From contig JAFPYK010000248.1 in assembly GCA_017412265.1 (NCBI GenBank), positions 1-26,080 of the forward strand: DNA of 26,080 bases. Reading direction: 5' to 3'. Under the pieces are notes generated by a model that saw only the letters and a list, made by a program, of their open reading frames with translations, was not told the DNA's origin and did not search any database. The first letter of the stretch is position 1. Each line of letters begins with the position of its first letter. Below are positions 1 to 6,917 of this stretch, piece by piece. The translations under genes and the position numbers were made by a program. This DNA is from Lachnospiraceae bacterium (GTDB lineage: Bacteria > Bacillota > Clostridia > Lachnospirales > Lachnospiraceae).

Positions 1-552
1 ACAAGCATCGAGGAGGGGGCGGAGATACTGGTGGCGACCGGTGAGGCATTTGCCGACAGCCTGTCAGCATCTTCTGCCGGAAAACCGGTATTGCTTGTGA
101 AAGAGACACTGAACAAATCCCAGAAGGCATTCTTGGATTCCGTGGAAGAGAAGGGTTGTACATACACAATCCTCGGCGGAGCGAATGCTGTCAGCGAAGA
201 GCTCCGGGCAGAAATGGAAGCGTACACGGGCAAAACGGTCGGACGCATCGCGGGAAATACCCGGTATTCGACGACGGTACTGATCGCAGAGCGATACTTC
301 CCGGATGCCTCATCTGTGCTGCTGGCGACGGCGGAGCAATATCCGGATGGACTTTGTGCAGGGCCACTGGGAGCGGTTTTACATTCTCCCGTGATTCTCT
401 GTACGGATGCCAGAACGAAAAATGCAGCGGCCTACTGTGCGGAGAGAGAGATTCATGACGGTATCGTCCTGGGCGGGCCCGGAGTCCTGGCGGATGATAC
501 GGCGCGGACGATCCTTGACCTGTCAGAAGATGTGGAAATCGCTGTAAAGTAA
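1..552 (+). CDS. Cell wall-binding repeat 2 (CWB2) surface protein, 3' part only
   Basis: The reading frame is open from base 1, so the gene begins outside the window and only about the last 183 residues are seen. They show the CWB2 (PF04122) pattern twice. The first partial unit has ATGEAFADSLSASS and ILGGANAVSEEL. The second starts at GRIAGNTRYSTTVLIAERYF and continues through LLATAEQYPDGLCAGPLGA and IVLGGPGVL. CWB2 modules occur, usually in threes, in clostridial exported proteins such as the S-layer and cell-wall proteins of Clostridioides difficile, where they anchor the protein to anionic wall polymers. The visible part is therefore the C-terminal anchoring region; any catalytic or adhesive domain would lie upstream. 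A GTG at 31 is in frame but falls inside the conserved repeat and is not a credible start. Family call is firm; the specific role is unknown. Confidence 0.88.
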   Translation, partial: TSIEEGAEILVATGEAFADSLSASSAGKPVLLVKETLNKSQKAFLDSVEEKGCTYTILGGANAVSEELRAEMEAYTGKTVGRIAGNTRYSTTVLIAERYFPDASSVLLATAEQYPDGLCAGPLGAVLHSPVILCTDARTKNAAAYCAEREIHDGIVLGGPGVLADDTARTILDLSEDVEIAVK

Positions 553-556
553 GAAA

Positions 557-655
557 GAAAAGGGCTGCCCTTTTCATATGGGAGTTGCTCTGAGGCGGCA
601 GCCGCCGGCTCAGAAGAGTTATGAAGGGCCGCCGCAATCGTTCATGCGGCGGCCC
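557..655. terminator. Palindrome-rich convergent intergenic region, likely bidirectional terminator
   Basis: This lies between the end of the CWB2 gene and the end of the minus-strand HD gene. Two inverted repeats are visible. GAAAAGGGC (557-565) pairs with GCCCTTTTC (567-575), a short palindrome with an A-run before it and a T-run in its right arm. GGGCCGCCGC (626-635) pairs perfectly with GCGGCGGCCC (646-655) around a 10-nt loop. A third, weaker fold (CTGAG...CTCAG near 590-613) sits between. The placement between converging genes suggests termination from both sides. The second hairpin has no clean T-run on either side, so its mode of action is inferred. Confidence 0.5.
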
Positions 656-674
656 ATTGGCTTTGTAAGGATGG

Positions 675-1301
675 TCAGCGCAGGCCGGCAAATTCTTCGA
701 TGTCCGGCAGCTGTATCTTGTGTTCGATGCCGGAGGCCTGAAGCAGGGGCCAGAGCTCGCAGATACCGCGAATGTAGCGCTCGCGCCACTGCTTTAAGAG
801 TTTGGTCGGCTCTTTGGTGCGCTTTAAGTTGCTGTTGTGGAGCATGTCGGCGATCTTGAGCCGGCATAGCTGCGGATCTCCCTTTAAGGAATTGATGTAG
901 TAGTCGTAGCGCTGGCTCTTTTTGTGGGTCAGGCGGAGGACATGGTCGATGATCTGCGGGGTGAAGCCCTCGCCGGCCAGAACATCAACCGTCACGTCGG
1001 TGTCTTCGAGCACGTCGTGCAGGAGAGCGGTGGCCATCAGGTCGCAGTCCTCTTCGTCCTCGAGAAGGATCGGTGTCGTGAAGAAGGCGTCGTCTAAGAG
1101 GCGGTCATCGTAGGGAGAAATACCACTTAGGATGTAGCAGACGGAGAGAGGATGATAGATGTATGGCCTTCCGCCCTTGTCCGTCTGGCCTTCGTGTGCC
1201 CGGCACGCGGTGCGGTAGGCCCGCTCTGCCAGGGAGAAATGCGCCAGGAACGAAGCATCTTTCTCACCGCTGTAACAGAAGATGGAAGTGGTTGTATCCA
1301 A
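675..1301 (-). CDS. Stand-alone HD-domain hydrolase, RelA/SpoT-type (small alarmone hydrolase-like)
   Basis: The 208-residue protein matches the N-terminal hydrolase half of RelA/SpoT proteins. AHEGQT and YIYHPLSV (His50), then ALLHDVLEDT (His95-Asp96, Glu99-Asp100), then KIADMLHN (Asp152), correspond to the HD metal site and the ED motif of ppGpp hydrolases. There is no synthetase, TGS or ACT domain, and the length fits a single-domain protein. The likely activity is Mn-dependent removal of the 3' pyrophosphate from (p)ppGpp or a related nucleotide; another nucleotide substrate is possible. The start is TTG (its complement is CAA at 1299-1301), preceded on the minus strand by AGAGGAG seven bases upstream, and no longer in-frame start exists. 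It is the only minus-strand gene and is divergent from the MFS gene. Confidence 0.82.
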   Translation of the reverse strand: MDTTTSIFCYSGEKDASFLAHFSLAERAYRTACRAHEGQTDKGGRPYIYHPLSVCYILSGISPYDDRLLDDAFFTTPILLEDEEDCDLMATALLHDVLEDTDVTVDVLAGEGFTPQIIDHVLRLTHKKSQRYDYYINSLKGDPQLCRLKIADMLHNSNLKRTKEPTKLLKQWRERYIRGICELWPLLQASGIEHKIQLPDIEEFAGLR

Positions 1302-1358
1302 GGGAAGCTCCTCTCTGCGGACCCGCAGGATCCGCCGTTCGTGACATTTTCCAACTTC

Positions 1359-1387
1359 AGTATAATCATTTTCCGGTGAAAATACAA
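1359..1387 (-). promoter_or_regulatory. Candidate promoter for the HD hydrolase gene
   Basis: Reading the minus strand, TTGTAT (complement of 1382-1387) and TATACT (complement of 1359-1364) are separated by 17 bp. The -10 is good and the -35 keeps only TTG. The position, about 60 bp before the TTG start of the divergent hydrolase gene, is suitable. Confidence 0.45.
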
Positions 1388-1409
1388 TGTAGAAGTCTGA
1401 TTGGTTTCG

Positions 1410-1418
1410 TGATAAAAT
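1410..1418 (+). promoter_or_regulatory. Possible extended -10 element for the MFS operon
   Basis: TGATAAAAT at 1410-1418 is an extended -10 (TGn followed by TAAAAT) about 70 bp upstream of the MFS start. I see no good -35 17 bp upstream. A second option is TTGGTT (1401-1406) with TGTATA (1425-1430) and an 18-bp spacer. One of these probably drives the plus-strand operon. Confidence 0.3.
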
Positions 1419-1489
1419 TACATTTGTATATGCCGGCGGAGGCCCGGGGGCCGGAGAGGGCCGGCGGAAGAGAAAGCGAGGAGAATGAT

Positions 1490-2662
1490 ATGAGAGAGCG
1501 GTATAAGAAGTTGATACTGGCGCTGGTGACGGGCTGTCACTGGTTTTCGCTGTATGCGTTCAGCCCGTATTTTACGCCTTATATGGAGAAGCTGGGGTCG
1601 GCTGCGTCTCTGATCGGTTTCGCGGTGGGGCTCTACGGGGCTTCGCAGATGGTCCTGCGGATTCCGCTCGGTATCACGGCGGACAAGATCGGGCGGCAGA
1701 AGATCTTCGTGAGCCTCGGACTGCTGCTTTCGGCGCTCGGCACGCTGATCATGAGGGTGTTTCCGACGCCTGGGGCGATGATCGCAGGCAAGATCCTGAC
1801 GGGGGCTTCCGCGGCGACGTGGGTGGTCTTCCCGCTGCTGTTCTCGGGATATTTCCGGCCGGAGGAGTCGACGAAGGCCATCGGCATCATCAATGCATTT
1901 AATAACGGGGGCAAGATGCTCTCGAATATCATGGCGGGGCTTCTGGTGACGCGCTTCGGCGCGCCTTCGTCCTTCACGCTGGCCTTCGGGGCCGCGGCGC
2001 TGGGCCTGGTGCTGAGCTTCTTCGTGACGGATATGGACCGGAGCAAGAAGCGGGAGCCGGTGAAGCTTGTGGAGCTCGCGAAGGTGATCAAGAATCCTTC
2101 GCTTCTGTATGCCTGCCTTCTGGCGGCGTCGATGCAGTTCGTCGTCTTCGCGACGGTGTTCGGGTTCACCGCGAATATTGCGTCGGACCTTGGGGCGACC
2201 AGCCTGCAGCTCTCTTACGTGACATTTGCGCACTCGCTCGCAAGCTTCGGCGTGTCGCTGATCGTCGGCACGGTGCTTGTGAAATATATCGGTGAGAAGA
2301 TCTGCATGACGGCCTCTTTCGCGGGCTTTGTGATCTACTGCCTGCTGATCCCCCTGGCGGGAAATGTCTGGGTGATCGTCCTGCTGCAGGTGATCGCGGG
2401 CCTGGCCACCGGCATCCTGCAGACGCTCAACATGGCGATTGCGGTGCGCACGGTGGAGCCGGTGAAGAAGAGCACGGCCATGGGCGCGTATCAGGCGATC
2501 TATGGGATCGGCATGACGGTCGGCCCGATCGTGATGGGGAGACTGGTGGAGCTTGGCGGCTACCGTCCGAGCTATTTCTTTATGGCGGGATTTTCGGCGG
2601 CAGGGGCAGCAGTCTGTTATCTGCTGTACCGGCGGATGACCGCGGCGCGCGAGGACGCGTGA
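1490..2662 (+). CDS. Major facilitator superfamily (MFS) transporter
   Basis: A 390-residue, strongly hydrophobic protein with about 12 predicted membrane helices, the usual MFS size. The loop between helices 2 and 3 carries the MFS motif A as ITADKIGRQKIF, and a positively charged central loop (MDRSKKREPVK) separates the two six-helix halves. It should be a secondary importer or exporter in the cytoplasmic membrane. The substrate cannot be read from the sequence; drug-type efflux and sugar or metabolite transport are both possible. The ATG at 1490 is chosen because GCGAGGAG lies six bases upstream and the protein then begins MRERYKK followed directly by helix 1. The frame is open back to 1163, but that stretch is low-complexity and covers the divergent promoter region. 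It is the first gene of a compact run with the DUF3810 gene 7 bp downstream. Confidence 0.88.
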   Translation: MRERYKKLILALVTGCHWFSLYAFSPYFTPYMEKLGSAASLIGFAVGLYGASQMVLRIPLGITADKIGRQKIFVSLGLLLSALGTLIMRVFPTPGAMIAGKILTGASAATWVVFPLLFSGYFRPEESTKAIGIINAFNNGGKMLSNIMAGLLVTRFGAPSSFTLAFGAAALGLVLSFFVTDMDRSKKREPVKLVELAKVIKNPSLLYACLLAASMQFVVFATVFGFTANIASDLGATSLQLSYVTFAHSLASFGVSLIVGTVLVKYIGEKICMTASFAGFVIYCLLIPLAGNVWVIVLLQVIAGLATGILQTLNMAIAVRTVEPVKKSTAMGAYQAIYGIGMTVGPIVMGRLVELGGYRPSYFFMAGFSAAGAAVCYLLYRRMTAAREDA

Positions 2663-2669
2663 GAGTGTG

Positions 2670-3785
2670 ATGAAACGAGGGTTCAGATGGTGGATGAGCC
2701 TGCCGGTGCTGGCGCCTCTCGGCTACGGGGCGGACCGGCTGTTCACGGCGCATCCGGAGATCAGTGAGAGGGTCATCGCCCGGGGGATTTATCCGGTCTT
2801 CTCGGGTGTTATGCGCAGGCTTACGGGCTGGATTCCGTTCTCGCTGATGGAGCTTGGGATCGCCGCGCTGATCCTGGGAGCGCTCTTCGGGCTCGGCCTT
2901 CTGGCCGTGGTCCTGGTGCGGGGTATCCGTAAGGGGAGCGTGCCCTGGCGAAGGATCGGCGGTGTGTGTTACCGGATCCTCTGCGGGGCAGCGGTGTTCT
3001 ACTTCGTGTTCGTAATCTTCTGCGGAGCAAACTATCACAGGAGGACGTTTGCGTCGCTTGCGGGGCTGACCGTGAGGGAGTCTTCGGCGGAGGAGCTGGA
3101 GGCGCTGGTGTGTGCGCTGGCGGATGAGGCGAGCGCGCTGCGGGCGGAGCTTAACGAGGACGAGCGCGGGGTGGCGGTGAATCCATTTGCCTCCTACGGG
3201 GCGCTCGCGGATGAGGTGCGGAAGGCCTACGGCGCGGCCGGAGAGGAGTATGAGGTGCTCGCGGGGTGGGTCCCGCGGCCGAAGCGGGTGCTCTTCTCGG
3301 AGATCATGTCGATGACGGAGACGACGGGCATCTACTGTGTCTACACCGCGGAGGCCAATGTCAACCGCAAGATGCCGCAGACGGACCTGTCGGCGGTGAT
3401 GGCTCACGAGCTGTCGCACCTGCAGGGATTCATGAGAGAGGACGAGGCGAATTTCATCGCTTATCTGGTGACGCGCTACGCAGAGGATCCGTATGTGCGG
3501 TACAGCGGGGCGCAGTTCGCGCTGGTGTACGCGGCGAACCGGCTCTACAGGGAATCGGCGGACCGGTGGGCGGCCGCGAGGGAGCATTACTCCGAGGGGC
3601 TGATCCGGGACCTGCAGGAGATCGGGGCTTATTGGGAGCCGTACCGGGACACGAAGGTGTCGAAGGCGGCAGACCAGGCGAATACGACGTACCTGCAGTC
3701 GCAGGGACAAAGTGACGGAACGAAGAGCTACGGGCGGATGGTGGATCTGCTTCTGGCTTATTATAGGACTACAACTGTAGAATAA
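2670..3785 (+). CDS. DUF3810 family membrane protein with HExxH metallopeptidase-like site
   Basis: About 371 residues. Three hydrophobic segments lie in the first third (roughly residues 9-22, 60-84 and 102-120), followed by a soluble domain. That domain contains MAHELSHLQGF, an HExxH motif near residue 246, and EDEANFIAYL shortly after, which supplies a possible third ligand as in gluzincin-type zinc peptidases. This combination matches DUF3810 (PF12725), whose function is not established; a membrane-anchored zinc protease is an inference. ATG at 2670 directly follows an in-frame GTG at 2667, so either may be used; upstream there is only a weak GAGAG, so translation is probably coupled to the MFS stop eight bases earlier. 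The end touches the dUTPase gene region. Codon and base use are like the neighbours. Confidence 0.82.
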   Translation: MKRGFRWWMSLPVLAPLGYGADRLFTAHPEISERVIARGIYPVFSGVMRRLTGWIPFSLMELGIAALILGALFGLGLLAVVLVRGIRKGSVPWRRIGGVCYRILCGAAVFYFVFVIFCGANYHRRTFASLAGLTVRESSAEELEALVCALADEASALRAELNEDERGVAVNPFASYGALADEVRKAYGAAGEEYEVLAGWVPRPKRVLFSEIMSMTETTGIYCVYTAEANVNRKMPQTDLSAVMAHELSHLQGFMREDEANFIAYLVTRYAEDPYVRYSGAQFALVYAANRLYRESADRWAAAREHYSEGLIRDLQEIGAYWEPYRDTKVSKAADQANTTYLQSQGQSDGTKSYGRMVDLLLAYYRTTTVE

Positions 3786-3802
3786 TGATTGTGAGGGGAA
3801 AT

Positions 3803-4312
3803 ATGCAGATTGCAGGAAAGTTTGAGAAGGTTTCCTTCGGGCAGTTTTGCAAGGACTGGCTCGAGACCTTCGGGGGAAATGAGGATTCTGCCCGCGAGAT
3901 CTATAACCGGATCCGCCTGCCGCTGCGGGCGACGGCCGGCTCGGCGGGATATGATTTCTTCAGCCCTCTGAACTTTACACTTGCGCCGGGGGAGAGCATC
4001 AAGATCCCGACGGGCATCCGTGTGCGCATGGGGGAAGGCTGGGTGCTGACCTGCTACCCGAGGAGTGGCCTGGGATTTAAGTACCGGCTGCAGCTGAACA
4101 ACACGGTGGGCGTGATCGACAGCGATTATTACGGGTCGTCCAACGAGGGGCATATCTTCGCGAAGCTGACCAATGACAGCCGCGAGGGGAAGACCCTGGA
4201 GCTTGCCGCGGGCACGGGCTTTATGCAGGCGATTTTCCTTCCCTTCGGCGTGACCGAGGATGATGAGGCCGCGGCGGTGCGCGACGGCGGCTTCGGGAGC
4301 ACGAGCCGATGA
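3803..4312 (+). CDS. dut: dUTP diphosphatase (dUTPase)
   Basis: Hydrolyses dUTP to dUMP and pyrophosphate, keeping uracil out of DNA and feeding dTMP synthesis; normally a cytosolic trimer. The trimeric dUTPase motifs appear in order: ATAGSAGYDFF (motif 1), YPRSGLGFK (motif 2), VGVIDSDYYG (motif 3, with the catalytic Asp and the uracil-gating Tyr) and RDGGFGSTSR (motif 5, the mobile P-loop-like tail). The 169-residue protein carries an N-terminal extension of about 30 residues (from QIAGKFEKVS) not needed in minimal bacterial dUTPases of about 145 residues. ATG 3803 is preferred over ATG 3785 because GAGGGG lies just upstream of it, while 3785 overlaps the previous stop and has no ribosome binding site. 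The end overlaps the next gene by ATGA. A dCTP deaminase/dUTPase relative is the only real alternative. Confidence 0.88.
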   Translation: MQIAGKFEKVSFGQFCKDWLETFGGNEDSAREIYNRIRLPLRATAGSAGYDFFSPLNFTLAPGESIKIPTGIRVRMGEGWVLTCYPRSGLGFKYRLQLNNTVGVIDSDYYGSSNEGHIFAKLTNDSREGKTLELAAGTGFMQAIFLPFGVTEDDEAAAVRDGGFGSTSR

Positions 4313-5256
4313 TCCCGGTAGATCTGATTACGGGGATGCTGGGCTCCGGCAAGACGACGTTTCTGCGGGCCTACGCACAGAAACTGATCGGGCGGGGCAT
4401 GAGCATCGGCATCATTGAAAATGATTACGGTGCGATCAATATCGACCGGCTGCTGCTCGGGGACCTCGACGAGGAGGTCTGCGACGTGGAGATGGTGATC
4501 GGTGGCGATGAGGACTGCCGGAGGAGGCGCCTGAAGACGAAGCTGATCTCGATGGCCATGTGCGGGTATGACCGGATCCTGATCGAGCCTTCCGGGGTAT
4601 ACGAGACCGATGAATTCTTCGACCTCCTGCAGGAGGAGCCGCTGGACCGGCTGTGCCGGCCGGGCAATGTGATCGCGCTGGCGGACGCCTCTCTGGGAGA
4701 GGAGCTGAGCCCGAGCGAGGAGTACCTGCTGGCAGAGCAGGCGGCCTGTGCGGGACGCGTGGTGCTAAGCCACATGGACGAGGCCGGGGAAGAAGCCGCG
4801 GAGCGTGTGCGCTCGCACATCAACCGGGCGCTCGCCGCGATTCACGCCGACCGGCGGATCCGCGCGGACGAGGTGCTCGCCCGCAGCGGGCCGGGGCTCA
4901 CCGAGGAGGAGTTTACGGGGCTGGCTCGCTGCTCGTATGTGAGCGCGTCCTATGTGCGCCTGCAGGTGCTTAAGGAGCACGCCTACCAGAGCCTGTTCTT
5001 CTTCCACCCGGGGCTCTCCGGGGAGGAGATCCGGGCGCGTGCAGAGAAGATATTTGCCGATCCGGCCTGCGGGAGAATCTCGCGGATCAAGGGCTTCGCT
5101 CCCGCGGAGGAAGGATTCACGGAGATCAATCTGAGGCCCGGCCAGATGAAGCTCACGGCCTCGCCTGCCGGGCAGGATGTGATCATCGTGATCGGAGAGC
5201 ATCCGGACGAAGAAAGGATCTCTGCATATTTTGACAAGACGGCTCAGACAGAGTAA
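4309..5256 (+). CDS. CobW/G3E-family GTPase lacking the CxCC metal motif
   Basis: The 315-residue protein has the COG0523 fold markers: P-loop GMLGSGKTT (residues 9-17), the switch segment IIENDYGAINID (35-46), and a Walker B-type LIEPSGV (91-97). A C-terminal CobW_C-like part follows. In family members a CxCC motif (NGCICC) sits between switch I and Walker B and binds the metal being delivered. Here the equivalent stretch is IGGDEDCRRRRLKTKL with a single cysteine (Cys70). The nucleotide-specificity NKxD motif is also altered (probably LSHMDE). Family members are metallochaperones for Zn, Co or Ni enzymes; with the motif missing, this role cannot be assumed. ATGA overlap with the dUTPase stop indicates translational coupling. 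Its last codons hold the promoter of the esterase operon. Confidence 0.82.
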   Translation: MIPVDLITGMLGSGKTTFLRAYAQKLIGRGMSIGIIENDYGAINIDRLLLGDLDEEVCDVEMVIGGDEDCRRRRLKTKLISMAMCGYDRILIEPSGVYETDEFFDLLQEEPLDRLCRPGNVIALADASLGEELSPSEEYLLAEQAACAGRVVLSHMDEAGEEAAERVRSHINRALAAIHADRRIRADEVLARSGPGLTEEEFTGLARCSYVSASYVRLQVLKEHAYQSLFFFHPGLSGEEIRARAEKIFADPACGRISRIKGFAPAEEGFTEINLRPGQMKLTASPAGQDVIIVIGEHPDEERISAYFDKTAQTE

Positions 5257-5259
5257 AAT
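5231..5259 (+). promoter_or_regulatory. Strong sigma-A-type promoter for the esterase/manA operon
   Basis: TTGACA at 5231-5236 and TAAAAT at 5254-5259 are separated by exactly 17 bp. The -35 is consensus and the -10 matches five of six bases. It overlaps the last codons and the stop of the CobW-type gene and lies about 40 bp before the first esterase start, so the esterase operon can be transcribed independently. Confidence 0.75.
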
Positions 5260-5297
5260 GATGATATAAGAGAACGCACAACACAAGGGGATATGAT

Positions 5298-6101
5298 ATG
5301 GCGATCGTGGAATGCAGTTTTTATTCGCAGGCGCTGCTCGGGATGACGAAGATGAACGTGTTTCTTCCGACACCGGACGCGGACTGCGCACAGAAGGGAG
5401 AGACGAAGGAGCATCCGTTCCTTCGCGGGGAGCGTTTCCCGGTGCTCTACCTCCTGCACGGGATGTGCGAGGATTATTCGACGGTCCTTCGCAAGACGAG
5501 GATTGAGTCTTATGCGAAGAAGGCCGGCATCGCTGTGGTCATGCCGGACGGGGAGAACAGCTTCTACCTGAATCCGAAGTTCGGAAGAAAGTACGAGACG
5601 TTCATCGCACAGGAGCTGCCGCTGTTCGTGAAGGAGACATTGCCGGTGCAGGGCCCCGGGGAGAGATGCTTCATCGGAGGCTTCTCGATGGGCGCCTACG
5701 GTGCGCTCCGTCTGGCCTTGAAGTACCCGGAGACATTCTCTAAGGTGATGGCGTTCTCAGGTCCTTATGACGTGACGGAGCTTCGCGCGCCGGAGGAGGG
5801 ATATTTCCCGATGCATCCGGAGGCGCTCGGCGGCGGGGACGTGCAGGAACTCGCGGGCACGGACGCCGATCTCTACTGTGTGGCTTCGGCGCTCGCCGGG
5901 GGAGACCGGCCGCGGCCGGAGATCTTCTTAAGCTGCGGCACTGAGGATGAGTACTACGAGACATTTGTGAAGACCCAGGCGGTCTTCTCGGATCTCGGTC
6001 TCGCCTACACGGCGCAGGAGGCCGCGGGCGGACATGGCTGGGACTACTGGGATCCGGCGCTTCTGAGTGCGCTCGGATGGCTGACAGAGGATGAAGCGTA
6101 A
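5298..6101 (+). CDS. Alpha/beta-hydrolase esterase (putative esterase, PF00756), copy 1
   Basis: A 267-residue cytosolic serine hydrolase of the esterase D/tributyrin-esterase type. The oxyanion-hole segment is VLYLLHGMCEDYS, the nucleophile elbow is GGFSMGAYGAL (Ser130), the acid is probably Asp217 in CGTEDEYY, and the base is His246 in GGHGWDYWD. There is no signal peptide. Likely substrates are small acyl esters, for example acetylated sugars; the exact one is not visible. ATG 5298 follows AAGGGG (5285-5290) by seven bases. The stop overlaps the start of the next gene by one base (TAATG), and the downstream gene is a clear paralogue with the same domain order, so this is a tandem pair made by duplication. 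Neighbouring manA and a sugar kinase hint at carbohydrate deacylation (inference). Confidence 0.87.
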   Translation: MAIVECSFYSQALLGMTKMNVFLPTPDADCAQKGETKEHPFLRGERFPVLYLLHGMCEDYSTVLRKTRIESYAKKAGIAVVMPDGENSFYLNPKFGRKYETFIAQELPLFVKETLPVQGPGERCFIGGFSMGAYGALRLALKYPETFSKVMAFSGPYDVTELRAPEEGYFPMHPEALGGGDVQELAGTDADLYCVASALAGGDRPRPEIFLSCGTEDEYYETFVKTQAVFSDLGLAYTAQEAAGGHGWDYWDPALLSALGWLTEDEA

Positions 6102-6898
6102 TGTTTTTTGCCACATATAAATTCTTCTCTGCGGCGCTGGGACGCGAGGTTAATACGCGTGTGATCCTGCCGAGCAGAGAGGCGAAGGACCCGTTTGAGA
6201 AGGAGAGCTTCCGCCCGTACCAGGAGGAGCCTCTGAAGGTGCTCTATCTGCTGCACGGCGGCTTCGGCTGCGAGGAGGACTGGCTGTATATGACGAGGCT
6301 TGCGAGCCTGGTGCGCAAGGGGCGTGCGATGATCGTCATGCCGTTTGCGGAGAACAGCTATTATCAGGACCTGCCTTACGGGCCGGGCTACTGGACATTT
6401 ATCTCGGAGGAGTTGCCGGAGATGATCCTGCCGATGTTCCCGCAGGCTTCGCGCAGGAGGGAGGATACCTTCGCGGCGGGGCTTTCGATGGGCGGCTACG
6501 GGGCACTTCGCCTCGGGCTTGCGAAGCCGGAGCGCTTTGCCGCGGTGGCGAGCCTGTCGGGCGTGCTGGACCTGAAGGCGAGGATCGCGGACAGCAAGGG
6601 ATCCCTGGCATCCCGGGGACTTCGTTTCTCCGACAATTTCTTCGACGAGGATGAGATCGGCGATTCGGATCTGCTGGTCCTGATGAAGAAGGCCGCGGAG
6701 CAGAAGGAGAAGCTGCCGAGGTTTTATTTCTCCGTCGGCACGGAGGATTTCGTCTACCCGTACAACCAGAACGCGAAGAAGCAGATGGACGCCTGTGAGA
6801 TCCCGTATCACTACGAGGAGCATCCGGGGGCACACGAGTGGAGCTATTGGAACCTCTACATCGAGTCGGTGCTGAAGTGGATGAAGCTGATTCCGTGA
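6101..6898 (+). CDS. Alpha/beta-hydrolase esterase (putative esterase, PF00756), copy 2
   Basis: A 265-residue paralogue of the upstream esterase. The same landmarks are present: VLYLLHGGFGCEEDW, nucleophile elbow AAGLSMGGYGAL (Ser129), acid Asp216 in VGTEDF, and base His245 in GAHEWSYW. The N-terminal strand (FFATYKFFSAALGREVNTRVILP) aligns with the start of copy 1. The two have diverged well beyond a recent duplication and differ in the lid region between nucleophile and acid, so different acyl or alcohol preferences are likely (inference). The start ATG lies within the TAATG overlap with copy 1, and translation is presumably coupled. It is followed after 19 bp by manA in the same direction, without a terminator. 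Confidence 0.87.
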   Translation: MFFATYKFFSAALGREVNTRVILPSREAKDPFEKESFRPYQEEPLKVLYLLHGGFGCEEDWLYMTRLASLVRKGRAMIVMPFAENSYYQDLPYGPGYWTFISEELPEMILPMFPQASRRREDTFAAGLSMGGYGALRLGLAKPERFAAVASLSGVLDLKARIADSKGSLASRGLRFSDNFFDEDEIGDSDLLVLMKKAAEQKEKLPRFYFSVGTEDFVYPYNQNAKKQMDACEIPYHYEEHPGAHEWSYWNLYIESVLKWMKLIP

Positions 6899-6917
6899 GA
6901 GGCAGGGAGTGGTGCAG

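Noticed and set aside
1163..1489. In-frame extension of the MFS gene upstream
   Set aside because: It crosses the divergent promoter region and the start of the HD gene, is not membrane-like, and a proper ribosome site stands before ATG 1490.
2580..3710. 376-residue minus-strand open frame opposite the DUF3810 gene
   Set aside because: Arg/Pro/His-rich shadow composition, no start signal, and it runs through two confirmed genes.
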